Shown: piece after piece, positions 36,683 to 45,746 of the stretch
Layout of the letters: every line of letters starts with the position of its first letter
Position numbering within the stretch: the stretch's first letter is position 1
From: Phaeovulum molybdatiresistens
Lineage (GTDB): Bacteria > Pseudomonadota > Alphaproteobacteria > Rhodobacterales > Rhodobacteraceae
NCBI RefSeq assembly: GCF_023544865.1
Contig: NZ_JAMJFX010000013.1
Span: forward strand, 1-64,000
DNA length: 64,000 bases
Reading direction: 5' to 3'
Notes under the pieces: model-generated
What the model saw: the letters and a program-made list of their open reading frames with translations, nothing else
Databases searched by the model: none
Told to the model about the DNA's origin: nothing
Made by a program: the position numbers and the translations under genes

Positions 36683-37567
36683 ATGGGACGCAGGGTTCTT
36701 ATCACCGGGATGAGCGGCACATTTGGCACGGCGGCGGCGCGCGCCTTTCGCGCGGCGGGCTGGGATGTGGCGCGCTATCACCGCGGCACCGACATGGCGC
36801 TGGCGGCGCGCGGGGTGCAGTGGATCATCAACGCAATGAACCCGCCCGATTACCACGCCTGGGACAGGTTCATCCCCGAGATCACAGAACAGGTTCTGGC
36901 CGCAGCCCGGGCCAATGGCGCACGGGTTCTGGTGCCGGGCAACGTCTATGTCTTTGGCCGCCAGCCCGGCCCCTGGGGCGCGCAAACCCCACACGACCCC
37001 TGTTCCCGCAAGGGCCGCGTGCGCGCCGACATGGAGGCACGCTATCGCCGCGCCGTGGCCGAGGAAGGCGCGCGCGTCCTGATCCTGCGGGCGGGCGATT
37101 TCATTCAGGCCGATGCACCTGCGACAATCCTGAACCGTGTAATGCTGAAACATGTCGCCAAGGGGCGCATCACCGCGATGGGCCGCCCGGCGGCGCGACG
37201 CGTCTATGCCGATCTGGGCGATCTGACCCGCACCGCCGTTGCGCTGGCCGAAACCGGCGACGGGCTGCCGGATTTCCTGGATCTTGGCTATCCCGGCACC
37301 GTCTTTTCCACCGAAGAGCTGGTCGCCGAAGCGGGCCAGCAACTGAACCGCGCGATGACCGTCGGAAAATTTCCGTGGTGGGCGCTGTCACTGACCTCGC
37401 CGGTCTGGGAACTGGGCCGCGAGCTGCGCGAAATGCGTTATCTGTATGACATCGACCATGACATCGACGGGTCCGACTTTCGCACCCTGTTCCCGGACAC
37501 GCCGTTGAAGCCGCTGGAGCGGGTGGTAAAGGAACATCTGTTCATGCGCGGGCTCAGGGTAGGGTGA
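36683..37567 (+). CDS. NAD-dependent epimerase/dehydratase-like protein
   Basis: An extended short-chain dehydrogenase. The nucleotide-binding motif is VLITGMSGTFGTAAARAFRA (GxxGxxG). INAMNPPDYHAWDRFIPEIT and VLVPGNVYVFGRQPGPWGAQ follow; the expected YxxxK is not clear, so the activity may differ from classic epimerases. LRAGDFIQ is a family block. The 294-residue product is cytoplasmic. It is convergent with the phosphatase-domain gene and overlaps its stop by 14 bases. It has no obvious pathway neighbours; the substrate is unknown. Confidence 0.8.
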   Translation: MGRRVLITGMSGTFGTAAARAFRAAGWDVARYHRGTDMALAARGVQWIINAMNPPDYHAWDRFIPEITEQVLAAARANGARVLVPGNVYVFGRQPGPWGAQTPHDPCSRKGRVRADMEARYRRAVAEEGARVLILRAGDFIQADAPATILNRVMLKHVAKGRITAMGRPAARRVYADLGDLTRTAVALAETGDGLPDFLDLGYPGTVFSTEELVAEAGQQLNRAMTVGKFPWWALSLTSPVWELGRELREMRYLYDIDHDIDGSDFRTLFPDTPLKPLERVVKEHLFMRGLRVG

Positions 37568-38669
37568 CGTCAACCCAGACAAGCCGATGGCGCGAGGCTT
37601 TGGCCACCGCCCCGGCCAGGAGGCCCTCTGTTGACCATAACACGCCCGCGCCCGTGACCTGCAATTCCGCGGCGGGCAGGACATAATCCACCCGTCGCGG
37701 GCCGGTGTCGGGCCAGTCCACCGTGGGCAGACCGGCCAGGGGGTCCTGCACCGCTGGATGCGCCAAAAGCGCGCGCAGGGCCTCGTGCCGGCCCTCGCCC
37801 TTTTCCGGGTCAAGGTTGGCATCGCCCAGAATGACAAAGGGCGCGTCGGCAGGCACCTGCGGCAACCGCCCTTCCAGATAGCGCAGCCAAAGCGCGGTTT
37901 CGTCATGGTTGCGGCGCCCGTTGCGATCCTCGGGGCCGTCAAAGACAGGCGGCGTCGCGTGATAGGCCCACAGATGCAGCGCGCCGCCGCCCGGCAGCGC
38001 CAGCGGCAGATCCCAATGCGCGGTGGACGACAGCCGCTGCACCGCGCGCGCAGGCGGCGCAAGCCCGGCGCCGTCGATCAGCGCATCGGGCAGATCGTCC
38101 CACAACAGCGCGGAAAAATCGCGCAACCGATCATCCAGGATCGGCAGACGCGACAGGACGGCCATGCCGCCTTCACCCGTAAACCGGCCATAGCCCTGGG
38201 CATCGCGCGCCTCGCCCAGCCTGCCGTTTCCATCCAGGTCAAGGCCGGTCGACATGCCGGTATTCGGGCGCGCGGTGAACAGATGCGAATACCCTGCCCC
38301 GCGTTCGGAAAGCCGCGCCGCCAGCGCCTGCAGCGCCAGCGCGTCATGATCCCAATCCATCCCGGTCAACACGATCACATCCGCCCCGGCGCTGGCGATG
38401 ACCGTTACAACAGCCTCGACCTGGGCGTCCTTGCCGGACCGGATGTCACGCAGCAAAAGCCCCGGACCACGGCGGTTCAGATCGGCGTTGAATGTGGCGA
38501 TGCGCAGCGTCTCGGCCAAGGCCGGACCGGCCAGCGCGGCCAAGGCCGCAGCGATCAGGCCGGCGCGAAGGATTCGTCCCGGCTTTCGGCGCGCTTCGCC
38601 TCGATCATGCTGGCGACCCGCCCCATGGCGATGCCCCGCATCAGCAGGCTTGCCGGAAGGAATGCCCAT
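37554..38669 (-). CDS. Secreted endonuclease/exonuclease/phosphatase family protein
   Basis: The EEP (DNase I-like) fold is indicated by LRIATFNADLNRRGPGLLL, VIVLTGMDWDHDAL, GEGGMAVLSRLPI, VILGDANLDPEKGEGR and RRVDYVLPAAELQV; the usual SDH motif is SRHRLVWVDV. A signal peptide (ILRAGLIAAALAALAGPALA) precedes it. The only ATG upstream of the signal is at 38669, which overlaps the upstream membrane-protein gene by 115 bases and would give a long hydrophilic leader. A non-ATG start nearer 38560 may be the true one. A CTG at 38556-38558 overlaps the upstream stop. Nucleic-acid or lipid phosphodiesters are possible substrates. Confidence 0.78.
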   Translation of the reverse strand: MGIPSGKPADAGHRHGAGRQHDRGEARRKPGRILRAGLIAAALAALAGPALAETLRIATFNADLNRRGPGLLLRDIRSGKDAQVEAVVTVIASAGADVIVLTGMDWDHDALALQALAARLSERGAGYSHLFTARPNTGMSTGLDLDGNGRLGEARDAQGYGRFTGEGGMAVLSRLPILDDRLRDFSALLWDDLPDALIDGAGLAPPARAVQRLSSTAHWDLPLALPGGGALHLWAYHATPPVFDGPEDRNGRRNHDETALWLRYLEGRLPQVPADAPFVILGDANLDPEKGEGRHEALRALLAHPAVQDPLAGLPTVDWPDTGPRRVDYVLPAAELQVTGAGVLWSTEGLLAGAVAKASRHRLVWVDVTLP

Positions 38670-39436
38670 GCCGTCACCGTCCAGATCATCGTATGCGGCG
38701 AGGTCAGCGTGATCGGGGTCAACGTCATCGAGATCGCCTTTACAACCGCAGGTATAATGAACGGCAAGACAAAGCCAAGCGCCACGTTGAACCAGGCATC
38801 CCGTCGCAGACGTTCCACCACATCCCCGCCCGCCGCCGGGTCAAAGGTGGGCAGGTTCACCCAGACATTGAACCCCGTCCGGCATTGCGGCCAGCCCATG
38901 GTGCGCAGCAGAACCACGAAATAGCCCAGCGTCGTCAGGGAAATCAGATAGCTGACCCCGGCCGCGGTGCGGACGCGTTCCAGATGTGCGGCCCCGACAT
39001 CGGCCGGCAGCATCAGCACCAGAACCCGCACCGGGCTGTAGGGAAAGTCGATGGACCGTGCCACCGCGGCGCCCAACACCTCCAGGAAGCGGGTCAGGGT
39101 GGTGGGCTGAAATTCGGCCATGACCACGACGGACAGCAGAAACACCGTCAGGAACAAGGATGCAAAGCGGATGCGGTTGAACGGCGGGGCATCACGAAAT
39201 TCAACCAGGCCGGGATAGACCGAGCCATATTCGAACATCGTCAGAGCCGCGGCGCACAGCGCCAGCAGTGCGACCACCTGCGCCGCATCCGATGTGACCG
39301 ATGGCAGCATCAGCGATGGCATGACCACCAGCAACACCACCAAACAGGCGCGCAAAAGCGCCCCGGAGAATCGAGAAACCACTGCCTCAGCCCCACTTTC
39401 GGTCGGGCCCGATACGCTGCCGGGCCCTTGTCCCAT
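38555..39436 (-). CDS. Multi-span membrane protein of unknown function
   Basis: I do not recognise the family. The product (about 293 residues from ATG 39436) has about seven hydrophobic segments, for example ALLRACLVVLLVVMPSLMLP, AAQVVALLALCAAALTMFEY, FASLFLTVFLLSVVVMAEF and NVALGFVLPFIIPAVVKAIS. A loop RVRTAAGVSYLISLTTLGYF lies in the middle. The frame extends to a TTG at 39490, but the ATG is the more natural start. It overlaps the secreted phosphatase-fold gene downstream, so the two are probably co-expressed. Confidence 0.7.
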   Translation of the reverse strand: MGQGPGSVSGPTESGAEAVVSRFSGALLRACLVVLLVVMPSLMLPSVTSDAAQVVALLALCAAALTMFEYGSVYPGLVEFRDAPPFNRIRFASLFLTVFLLSVVVMAEFQPTTLTRFLEVLGAAVARSIDFPYSPVRVLVLMLPADVGAAHLERVRTAAGVSYLISLTTLGYFVVLLRTMGWPQCRTGFNVWVNLPTFDPAAGGDVVERLRRDAWFNVALGFVLPFIIPAVVKAISMTLTPITLTSPHTMIWTVTAWAFLPASLLMRGIAMGRVASMIEAKRAESRDESFAPA

Positions 39437-39582
39437 GAACACGCCGCCTGTTTCCGCGGCTTTATCACTCGTCTTTGTCACTTTGACCAATCCTGTCGAT
39501 CACGCAACCAAGCATCACGTTAGCGTAAGTATTCGGGCGATTTCGCGGGAAAACTGGTGCGACTTTGCATCAATTCTGGTGC

Positions 39583-39612
39583 AAAAAAATGGCCGCCCGT
39601 TGGGGGCGGCCA
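39583..39612 (-). terminator. Rho-independent terminator of leuC-leuD
   Basis: Reading the minus strand, TGGCCGCCC pairs with GGGCGGCCA and is followed by seven T residues. It lies about 35 bases after the leuD stop. This is a strong intrinsic terminator. Confidence 0.85.
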
Positions 39613-39647
39613 AGATCTTGTGGACAGGGCCGCGCGGGCCCATAGGC

Positions 39648-40253
39648 TTAGACCCAGGGGCGGGCCTGCGCCATCTGCGCTTCATAGCTGTCGATCGCCG
39701 GAACCTTCTGCAGCGTCAGCCCGATATCATCCAACCCGTTCAGCAGGCAGTGTTTCTTGAAGGCATCCACCTCAAAGTGGAAGCTTTGCCCGTCGGACGA
39801 CGTGACGGTCTGCGCCTCAAGGTCGACGGTCATGCGCGCGTTCGACCCCTTTTTCGCATCTTCCATCAGAACCGCCACCGCCTCTGCCGGCAGAACGATC
39901 GGCAGGATGCCGTTCTGGAAGCAGTTGTTGAAGAAAATGTCGGCAAAGCTGGTCGAGATGACCGCCTTGATCCCGAAATCCTTCATGGCCCAAGGGGCAT
40001 GTTCGCGCGACGACCCGCAGCCAAAGTTGTCGCCCGCCACCAGAATCTCGGTCTGGCGATAGGCCGGCTGGTTCAGCACGAAATCGGGGTTTTCGCTGCC
40101 ATCGGGGTTATAGCGCATCTCGTCGAACAGGTTCACGCCAAGGCCGGTGCGCTTGATCGTCTTGAGGAACTGTTTCGGGATGATCATATCGGTGTCGATA
40201 TTGACCAGCGGCATCGGCGCCGCGATCCCGGTCAGCTTTTCGAATTTTTCCAT
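39648..40253 (-). CDS. leuD: 3-isopropylmalate dehydratase small subunit
   Basis: Forms the isopropylmalate isomerase with LeuC, converting 2- to 3-isopropylmalate. The conserved blocks are [38 protein letters not shown] and [17 protein letters not shown]. The 201-residue length is normal. It follows leuC by 12 bases in the same operon and ends before a strong terminator. Confidence 0.96.
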   Translation of the reverse strand: MEKFEKLTGIAAPMPLVNIDTDMIIPKQFLKTIKRTGLGVNLFDEMRYNPDGSENPDFVLNQPAYRQTEILVAGDNFGCGSSREHAPWAMKDFGIKAVISTSFADIFFNNCFQNGILPIVLPAEAVAVLMEDAKKGSNARMTVDLEAQTVTSSDGQSFHFEVDAFKKHCLLNGLDDIGLTLQKVPAIDSYEAQMAQARPWV

Positions 40254-40265
40254 CGTTCTGTCTCC

Positions 40266-41684
<1,419 letters not shown>

Positions 41685-42112
41685 GGCTCTCACTTTCTGA
41701 AGGATGGCTGATGATCGGTTAACGCGTAACTGGACGCGCCAAGGCACGCCCCGGCGTCAAAGTCGCGCGAGGATGGACCGGCTTTCGCCGTAAAAGCGCC
41801 AAGGCAGACGGGCGCGATCGTCCATGTCAAAAAAACGGATCATGCCCGCTAAATAAGCCAGCGGATCGAGTCTGGCAATCGAAACTGTGCTGAAACGGAA
41901 AACGGCCCTTGCCGCGCGCCAAACCGGGGGATAAGGCGGGCGGCTGAAAACCACGACAGCAGCATCGTGCCAACGTTGAGATTTCGCGCGCCCGGTGTTA
42001 GGCTTGTCATATTCCCGGCGCCGGGGTTCGGTATCGGCGCGCAACCCAGGAGGACTATGTCCTGTCTCAGACACCATCGGCGGCCAGCACCCCGGCCGCA
42101 AAGGCGGCGCCC
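41685..42112. other. Intergenic region between divergent leuC and rsfS
   Basis: This 430-base gap carries the promoters of leuC (minus) and rsfS (plus). A 114-codon minus-strand frame at 41757-42101 has no recognised similarity and I do not call it. On the plus strand TTGAGA (41976-41981) and TAGGCT (41999-42004), 17 bases apart, are a reasonable promoter for rsfS. AGGAGG lies at about 42048, 65 bases before the chosen rsfS ATG. No tRNA or hairpin terminator was seen. Confidence 0.5.
41976..42004 (+). promoter_or_regulatory. Candidate promoter of rsfS-rlmH
   Basis: TTGAGA and TAGGCT with a 17-base spacer match the -35/-10 layout of a housekeeping sigma promoter. It is the best plus-strand match in this gap. 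It lies 110-140 bases upstream of rsfS. Confidence 0.4.
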
Positions 42113-42484
42113 ATGACGGCCGACGTCAGCGCGCAAGGATCCGACGTGACAAGCGAACAGCTGCTTGCCCGGATCATCGAGTCCCTCGAAGATGACAAGG
42201 CGGAAGACATCGTCTCGATCGATCTTCGGGGCCGGTCGTCCATGGCCGATTACATGGTGATCTGCTCGGGGCGGTCATCGCGTCAGGTGGGTGCCATCGC
42301 CGAAAAGCTGATGGATCGGCTGAAGCAGGACTTTGGCCGCATCTGCAAGATCGAGGGCAAGGATCAGGGCGACTGGGTTCTGATCGATACCAATGACGTG
42401 ATCGTCCATGTGTTCCGCCCCGAAGTGCGCGAATTCTATCAGCTGGAAAAGATGTGGATGCCCGCGGGGGCGACCCAGGTCTGA
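42113..42484 (+). CDS. rsfS: Ribosome silencing factor RsfS
   Basis: Binds ribosomal protein uL14 and blocks subunit joining. Family blocks: IIESLEDDKAEDIVSIDLRG, SMADYMVICSGRSSRQVGAI, and DWVLIDTNDVIVHVFRPEVREFY. From ATG 42113 it has 123 residues. A strong AGGAGG lies about 60 bases further upstream; the same frame there reads LSQTPSAASTPAAKAAP from a CTG codon near 42062, so a longer N-terminus with a non-ATG start is possible. The stop overlaps the rlmH start (TGATG). Confidence 0.92.
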   Translation: MTADVSAQGSDVTSEQLLARIIESLEDDKAEDIVSIDLRGRSSMADYMVICSGRSSRQVGAIAEKLMDRLKQDFGRICKIEGKDQGDWVLIDTNDVIVHVFRPEVREFYQLEKMWMPAGATQV

Positions 42485-42951
42485 TGCGGGTGACGATCGC
42501 GGCGGTGGGCCGGCTGCGCGCGGGGCCGGAACTGACGCTGGTGAACGACTATCTTGACCGTTTCGGCAAGGCGGGGCGGGCCTTTGGCCTTGGCCCTGCC
42601 GTTGTTGTCGAGGTCGAGGACAAGAAGAACCTTGGGCCAGAGGCCGAAGCCGCGGCTCTGGCCCGCGCGATTCCGCCGGGCGCGGTTCTGGTGACGCTGG
42701 ATGAGCGCGGGGCGATGCTGTCCTCGCCGGAATTCGCCGAAAGGATCGGCGGCTGGCGCGATGCGGGGCGCAACCTTTGCCTGGTGATCGGCGGCGCCGA
42801 CGGGATCGCCCCGGCATTGCGCGCCAGAGCCGATTTCTCGATCAGCTTCGGCAAGATGGTCTGGCCCCACATGCTGGTGCGGGTGATGCTGGCCGAACAG
42901 CTTTACCGGGCAGGCCAGATCCTGGCCGGCACACCCTATCATCGGGTGTAG
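42484..42951 (+). CDS. rlmH: 23S rRNA (pseudouridine1915-N3)-methyltransferase RlmH
   Basis: SPOUT methyltransferase that modifies helix 69 of 23S rRNA. MRVTIAAVGRLRAGPELTLV opens the protein; VLVTLDERGAMLSSPEFAER, NLCLVIGGADGIAP and the knot-forming tail MVWPHMLVRVMLAEQLYRAG, then TPYHR, are diagnostic. The 155-residue length is exact for the family. It shares one base with the rsfS stop, the common pairing of these two ribosome factors. Confidence 0.96.
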   Translation: MRVTIAAVGRLRAGPELTLVNDYLDRFGKAGRAFGLGPAVVVEVEDKKNLGPEAEAAALARAIPPGAVLVTLDERGAMLSSPEFAERIGGWRDAGRNLCLVIGGADGIAPALRARADFSISFGKMVWPHMLVRVMLAEQLYRAGQILAGTPYHRV

Positions 42952-43013
42952 GGGGCGCTGCCCCCGTCGCCTTGCGGCGAATCCCCCGGGATATTTGTGC
43001 AAAGCCGAAGGGG
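42951..43013. repeat. REP-like intergenic element of Rhodobacterales type
   Basis: GGGGGCGCTGCCCCCGTCGCC, then GCGGCGA and ATCCCCCGGGATATTTGTGC follow directly after the rlmH stop. GGGGGC and GCCCCC, and GTCGCC with GGCGAAT, form consecutive hairpins. I recognise this pattern as a frequent intergenic repeat in Rhodobacterales genomes, but it occurs only once in this window, so copy number cannot be confirmed here. It may also act as the rlmH terminator. Confidence 0.5.
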
Positions 43014-43074
43014 GCCTTGTTGCCGTTGGGTGGGCGCCACCGTATGTAGGACCAAATAAGTCCAGGAGGCGCCG

Positions 43075-44595
43075 ATGACCCGTCCGAAACCCGTTGTGCT
43101 GTGCATCCTTGACGGCTGGGGCGAGCGCGCCGAGACGCGGGGCAATGCCCCCGCACTGGCCCATACGCCCAATATCGACCGGATCATGGCGACCTGCCCG
43201 AAGTCTACGCTGATCACGCATGGCCCGGACGTCGGCCTGCCCAGCGGACAGATGGGCAATTCCGAGGTTGGCCATACCAATATCGGTGCGGGCCGCGTGG
43301 TAGCGATGGACCTTGGCGCGATCGACCTGGCGATCGAGGACGGGTCGTTCTTTGAAAACGCCGCACTGCTGGCATTTGCGGGCAAGCTGAAAGCCTCGGG
43401 CGGGGTGGCGCATCTGATGGGTGTGGTGTCGGATGGCGGTGTGCATGGCCATATCGTGCATGTGCTGGCGGCCTGTCATGCGCTGCTGCGCCAAGGCGTG
43501 CCGGTGGTGCTGCATGCGATCACCGACGGACGCGATGTGGCGCCCGACAGCGCCGGCGGGTTCATCGAGCGGCTGGTGCGCGATCTGCCCGAAGGGGCGC
43601 GGGTCGGCACGGTGATCGGCCGCTATTGGGCAATGGACCGCGACAATCGGTGGGACCGCGTGTCGCGCGCCTATCAGGCGATGGTGAATGCCGCGGGCGA
43701 ACGCGCCGCAACCCCGGCCGAGGCGGTTGCGCAAAGCTATGCCAAGGCCGAGATGGATGAATTCATCGCCCCCACCGTGATCGGGGATTATGCTGGGGCC
43801 AAGGATGGCGACGGCTTCTTTTGCCTGAATTTCCGGGCCGACCGGGCGCGCGAAATCCTGGCGGCGCTGGCGGCGCCCGGCTTTGACGGGTTTGACACCG
43901 GCAAGCGCCCGGACTGGGCCGCGCTTTTGGGGATGGTTGAATATTCCGCCGCGCACAGCGCCTTCATGGCCACCGCTTTTCCCAAGCGCGAAATCGTCAA
44001 CACGCTGGGTGAATGGGTGGCCAAGCAGGGCAAGACCCAGTTCCGGCTGGCCGAGACCGAGAAATACCCCCATGTCACCTTTTTCCTGAACGGCGGCAAG
44101 GAAACGCCCGAGATGGGCGAAGACCGCTTCATGCCAAAATCGCCCAAGGTGGCGACCTATGACCTGCAGCCGGAAATGTCCGCGCCCGAGGTCACCGACC
44201 GGTTCGTCGAGGCGATCCGCCACGGCTATGACCTGATCGTGGTGAACTATGCCAACCCCGACATGGTGGGCCACACCGGCAGCCTGCCCGCCGCCATCGC
44301 CGCCTGCGAAGAGATCGACCGCGATCTGGGCCGAGTGCTGGAGGCGTTGCAGGCGGCGGGGGGCGCGATGATCCTGACCGCCGACCACGGCAATTGCGAA
44401 ACGATGATCGACCCCGAAACCGGCGGGCCGCATACCGCGCATACGACGAACCCGGTGCCGGTCGCGCTGATCGGCGGGCCTGCAGGGGTGCGGCTGCGGC
44501 ATGGGCGGCTGGCCGATCTGGCGCCGACGCTGCTGGACCTGATGGACCTGCCGGTGCCGCCCGAAATGACCGGCAAGACCCTGATCGAGCGGTAA
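43075..44595 (+). CDS. gpmI: 2,3-bisphosphoglycerate-independent phosphoglycerate mutase
   Basis: Manganese-dependent interconversion of 3- and 2-phosphoglycerate. The N-terminus VVLCILDGWGERAETRGNAP and the catalytic-Ser block QMGNSEVGHTNIGAGRVV are clear. RDVAPDSAGGF and later VVNYANPDMVGHTG, LTADHGNCETMID and HTAHTTNPVP supply the metal ligands. The 506-residue length is typical. It is 2 bases before the envC-like gene. AGGAGG precedes the start. Confidence 0.96.
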   Translation: MTRPKPVVLCILDGWGERAETRGNAPALAHTPNIDRIMATCPKSTLITHGPDVGLPSGQMGNSEVGHTNIGAGRVVAMDLGAIDLAIEDGSFFENAALLAFAGKLKASGGVAHLMGVVSDGGVHGHIVHVLAACHALLRQGVPVVLHAITDGRDVAPDSAGGFIERLVRDLPEGARVGTVIGRYWAMDRDNRWDRVSRAYQAMVNAAGERAATPAEAVAQSYAKAEMDEFIAPTVIGDYAGAKDGDGFFCLNFRADRAREILAALAAPGFDGFDTGKRPDWAALLGMVEYSAAHSAFMATAFPKREIVNTLGEWVAKQGKTQFRLAETEKYPHVTFFLNGGKETPEMGEDRFMPKSPKVATYDLQPEMSAPEVTDRFVEAIRHGYDLIVVNYANPDMVGHTGSLPAAIAACEEIDRDLGRVLEALQAAGGAMILTADHGNCETMIDPETGGPHTAHTTNPVPVALIGGPAGVRLRHGRLADLAPTLLDLMDLPVPPEMTGKTLIER

Positions 44596-44597
44596 GG

Positions 44598-45743
44598 ATG
44601 CGCGCAGCCCTTCTGGCCCTTGTATTTCTTGCCGCGGGCGCGGCGCTGGCCGAAAACCCCGCGACCGACGGTGCCTTGCGTGCCGCCGAAGGGTTGCGTG
44701 CAGCGATCGGGCAGCTGGATGCCGCGCAAAGCCGGCGGGATCGGGTGGATGCGCTGACCGAGACGATCCGCGCCTATGAAGAAGGTCTGGCCGCGATGCG
44801 CGATGGTCTGCGCCGCGCCGCCATCCGCGAGAATGAGATCCGGACCGAATTCGAGGCCCGGCGCGATCATGTCGGGCGTCTGCTGGGTGTGATGTCGACC
44901 ATGGAGCAATCGGAAGGCCCGCTTCTGATGCTGCATCCGTCCGGGGCCGAGGGGTCCGCGCGGTCGGGAATGATCCTGTCATCGGTCACGCCCGCGCTGC
45001 AGGCCGAGGCCGAGACGATGCGCCTGGCACTGGAAGAAATCTCGACCCTGCGGGCGTTGCAGCAAAGCGCCGCGGATGTGCTGGAGGAGGGGCTGGCCTC
45101 GGTCCAGTCGGCGCGCACCGCGCTAAGCCAGGCGATGGCCGACCGGACCGACCTTCCGCGCCGCTATCTGGAAGACCCGGCCGAGCTGCGCCAACTGGTC
45201 GAAAGCGCCGATACGCTTGAAGGGTTCGCCTCGGGTCTGGCGGGGCTGGACAGTGACATTGGCGCGCCGCTGGAGGATTTCACCGCGGCAAGGGGCACGC
45301 TGCGCCTGCCGGTCATGGGCACGGTGCTGCGCCGCTTCAACGAGGCGGACGCGGCGGGCATCCGCCGGCCCGGAATGATTTTGGCAACCGCACCCGCCGC
45401 GCTGGTCACCACGCCCTGGCCCGCAACGATCCGCTATCGCGGCCCGCTGCTGGACTACGGAAATGTGATGATCATTGAGCCCGCAGAGGGCTATCTTCTG
45501 ATCCTGGCGGGGCTTGGAACCGTTTATGGTGAAACGGCCGACGTCCTGCCGGCAGGGGCGCCGCTGGGCCTTATGGGCGGGACAGAGCTGTCGGCGCAGG
45601 AATTCGGGGCCCTTTTTGTGGCCGCCGCCACACAAGGCGGTGGCGCGGGGCGGTCGGAAACGCTTTATATTGAACTTCGGGTCGACGGAGAGCCCGTGGA
45701 CCCGGCCGGGTGGTTCAGCGAAACAAGGGAAGACCAGGGTTAG
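44598..45743 (+). CDS. EnvC-like murein hydrolase activator with degenerate LytM domain
   Basis: The periplasmic protein has a signal peptide (MRAALLALVFLAAGAALA), a long coiled-coil region (residues 25-220, for example AIGQLDAAQSRRDRVDALTE) and a C-terminal LytM-like domain (LPVMGTVLRRFNEADAAGIR, then YGNVMIIEPAEGYLLILAGL). The zinc-binding His residues of active LytM peptidases are absent: the HxxxD position reads RRPGMILA and HLHFEL reads ETLYIELRV. It therefore fits EnvC, which activates amidases rather than cutting peptidoglycan itself. It lies between gpmI and ctpA. Confidence 0.88.
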   Translation: MRAALLALVFLAAGAALAENPATDGALRAAEGLRAAIGQLDAAQSRRDRVDALTETIRAYEEGLAAMRDGLRRAAIRENEIRTEFEARRDHVGRLLGVMSTMEQSEGPLLMLHPSGAEGSARSGMILSSVTPALQAEAETMRLALEEISTLRALQQSAADVLEEGLASVQSARTALSQAMADRTDLPRRYLEDPAELRQLVESADTLEGFASGLAGLDSDIGAPLEDFTAARGTLRLPVMGTVLRRFNEADAAGIRRPGMILATAPAALVTTPWPATIRYRGPLLDYGNVMIIEPAEGYLLILAGLGTVYGETADVLPAGAPLGLMGGTELSAQEFGALFVAAATQGGGAGRSETLYIELRVDGEPVDPAGWFSETREDQG

Positions 45744-45746
45744 ACG

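Noticed and set aside
41757..42101. 114-codon minus-strand frame between leuC and rsfS
   Set aside because: No similarity recognised, no ribosome site, and it covers the probable promoters of both neighbours. Too weak to call as a gene.
42439..44982. 847-codon minus-strand frame opposite rlmH-gpmI
   Set aside because: Antisense of gpmI and its neighbours, produced by high GC at third positions.
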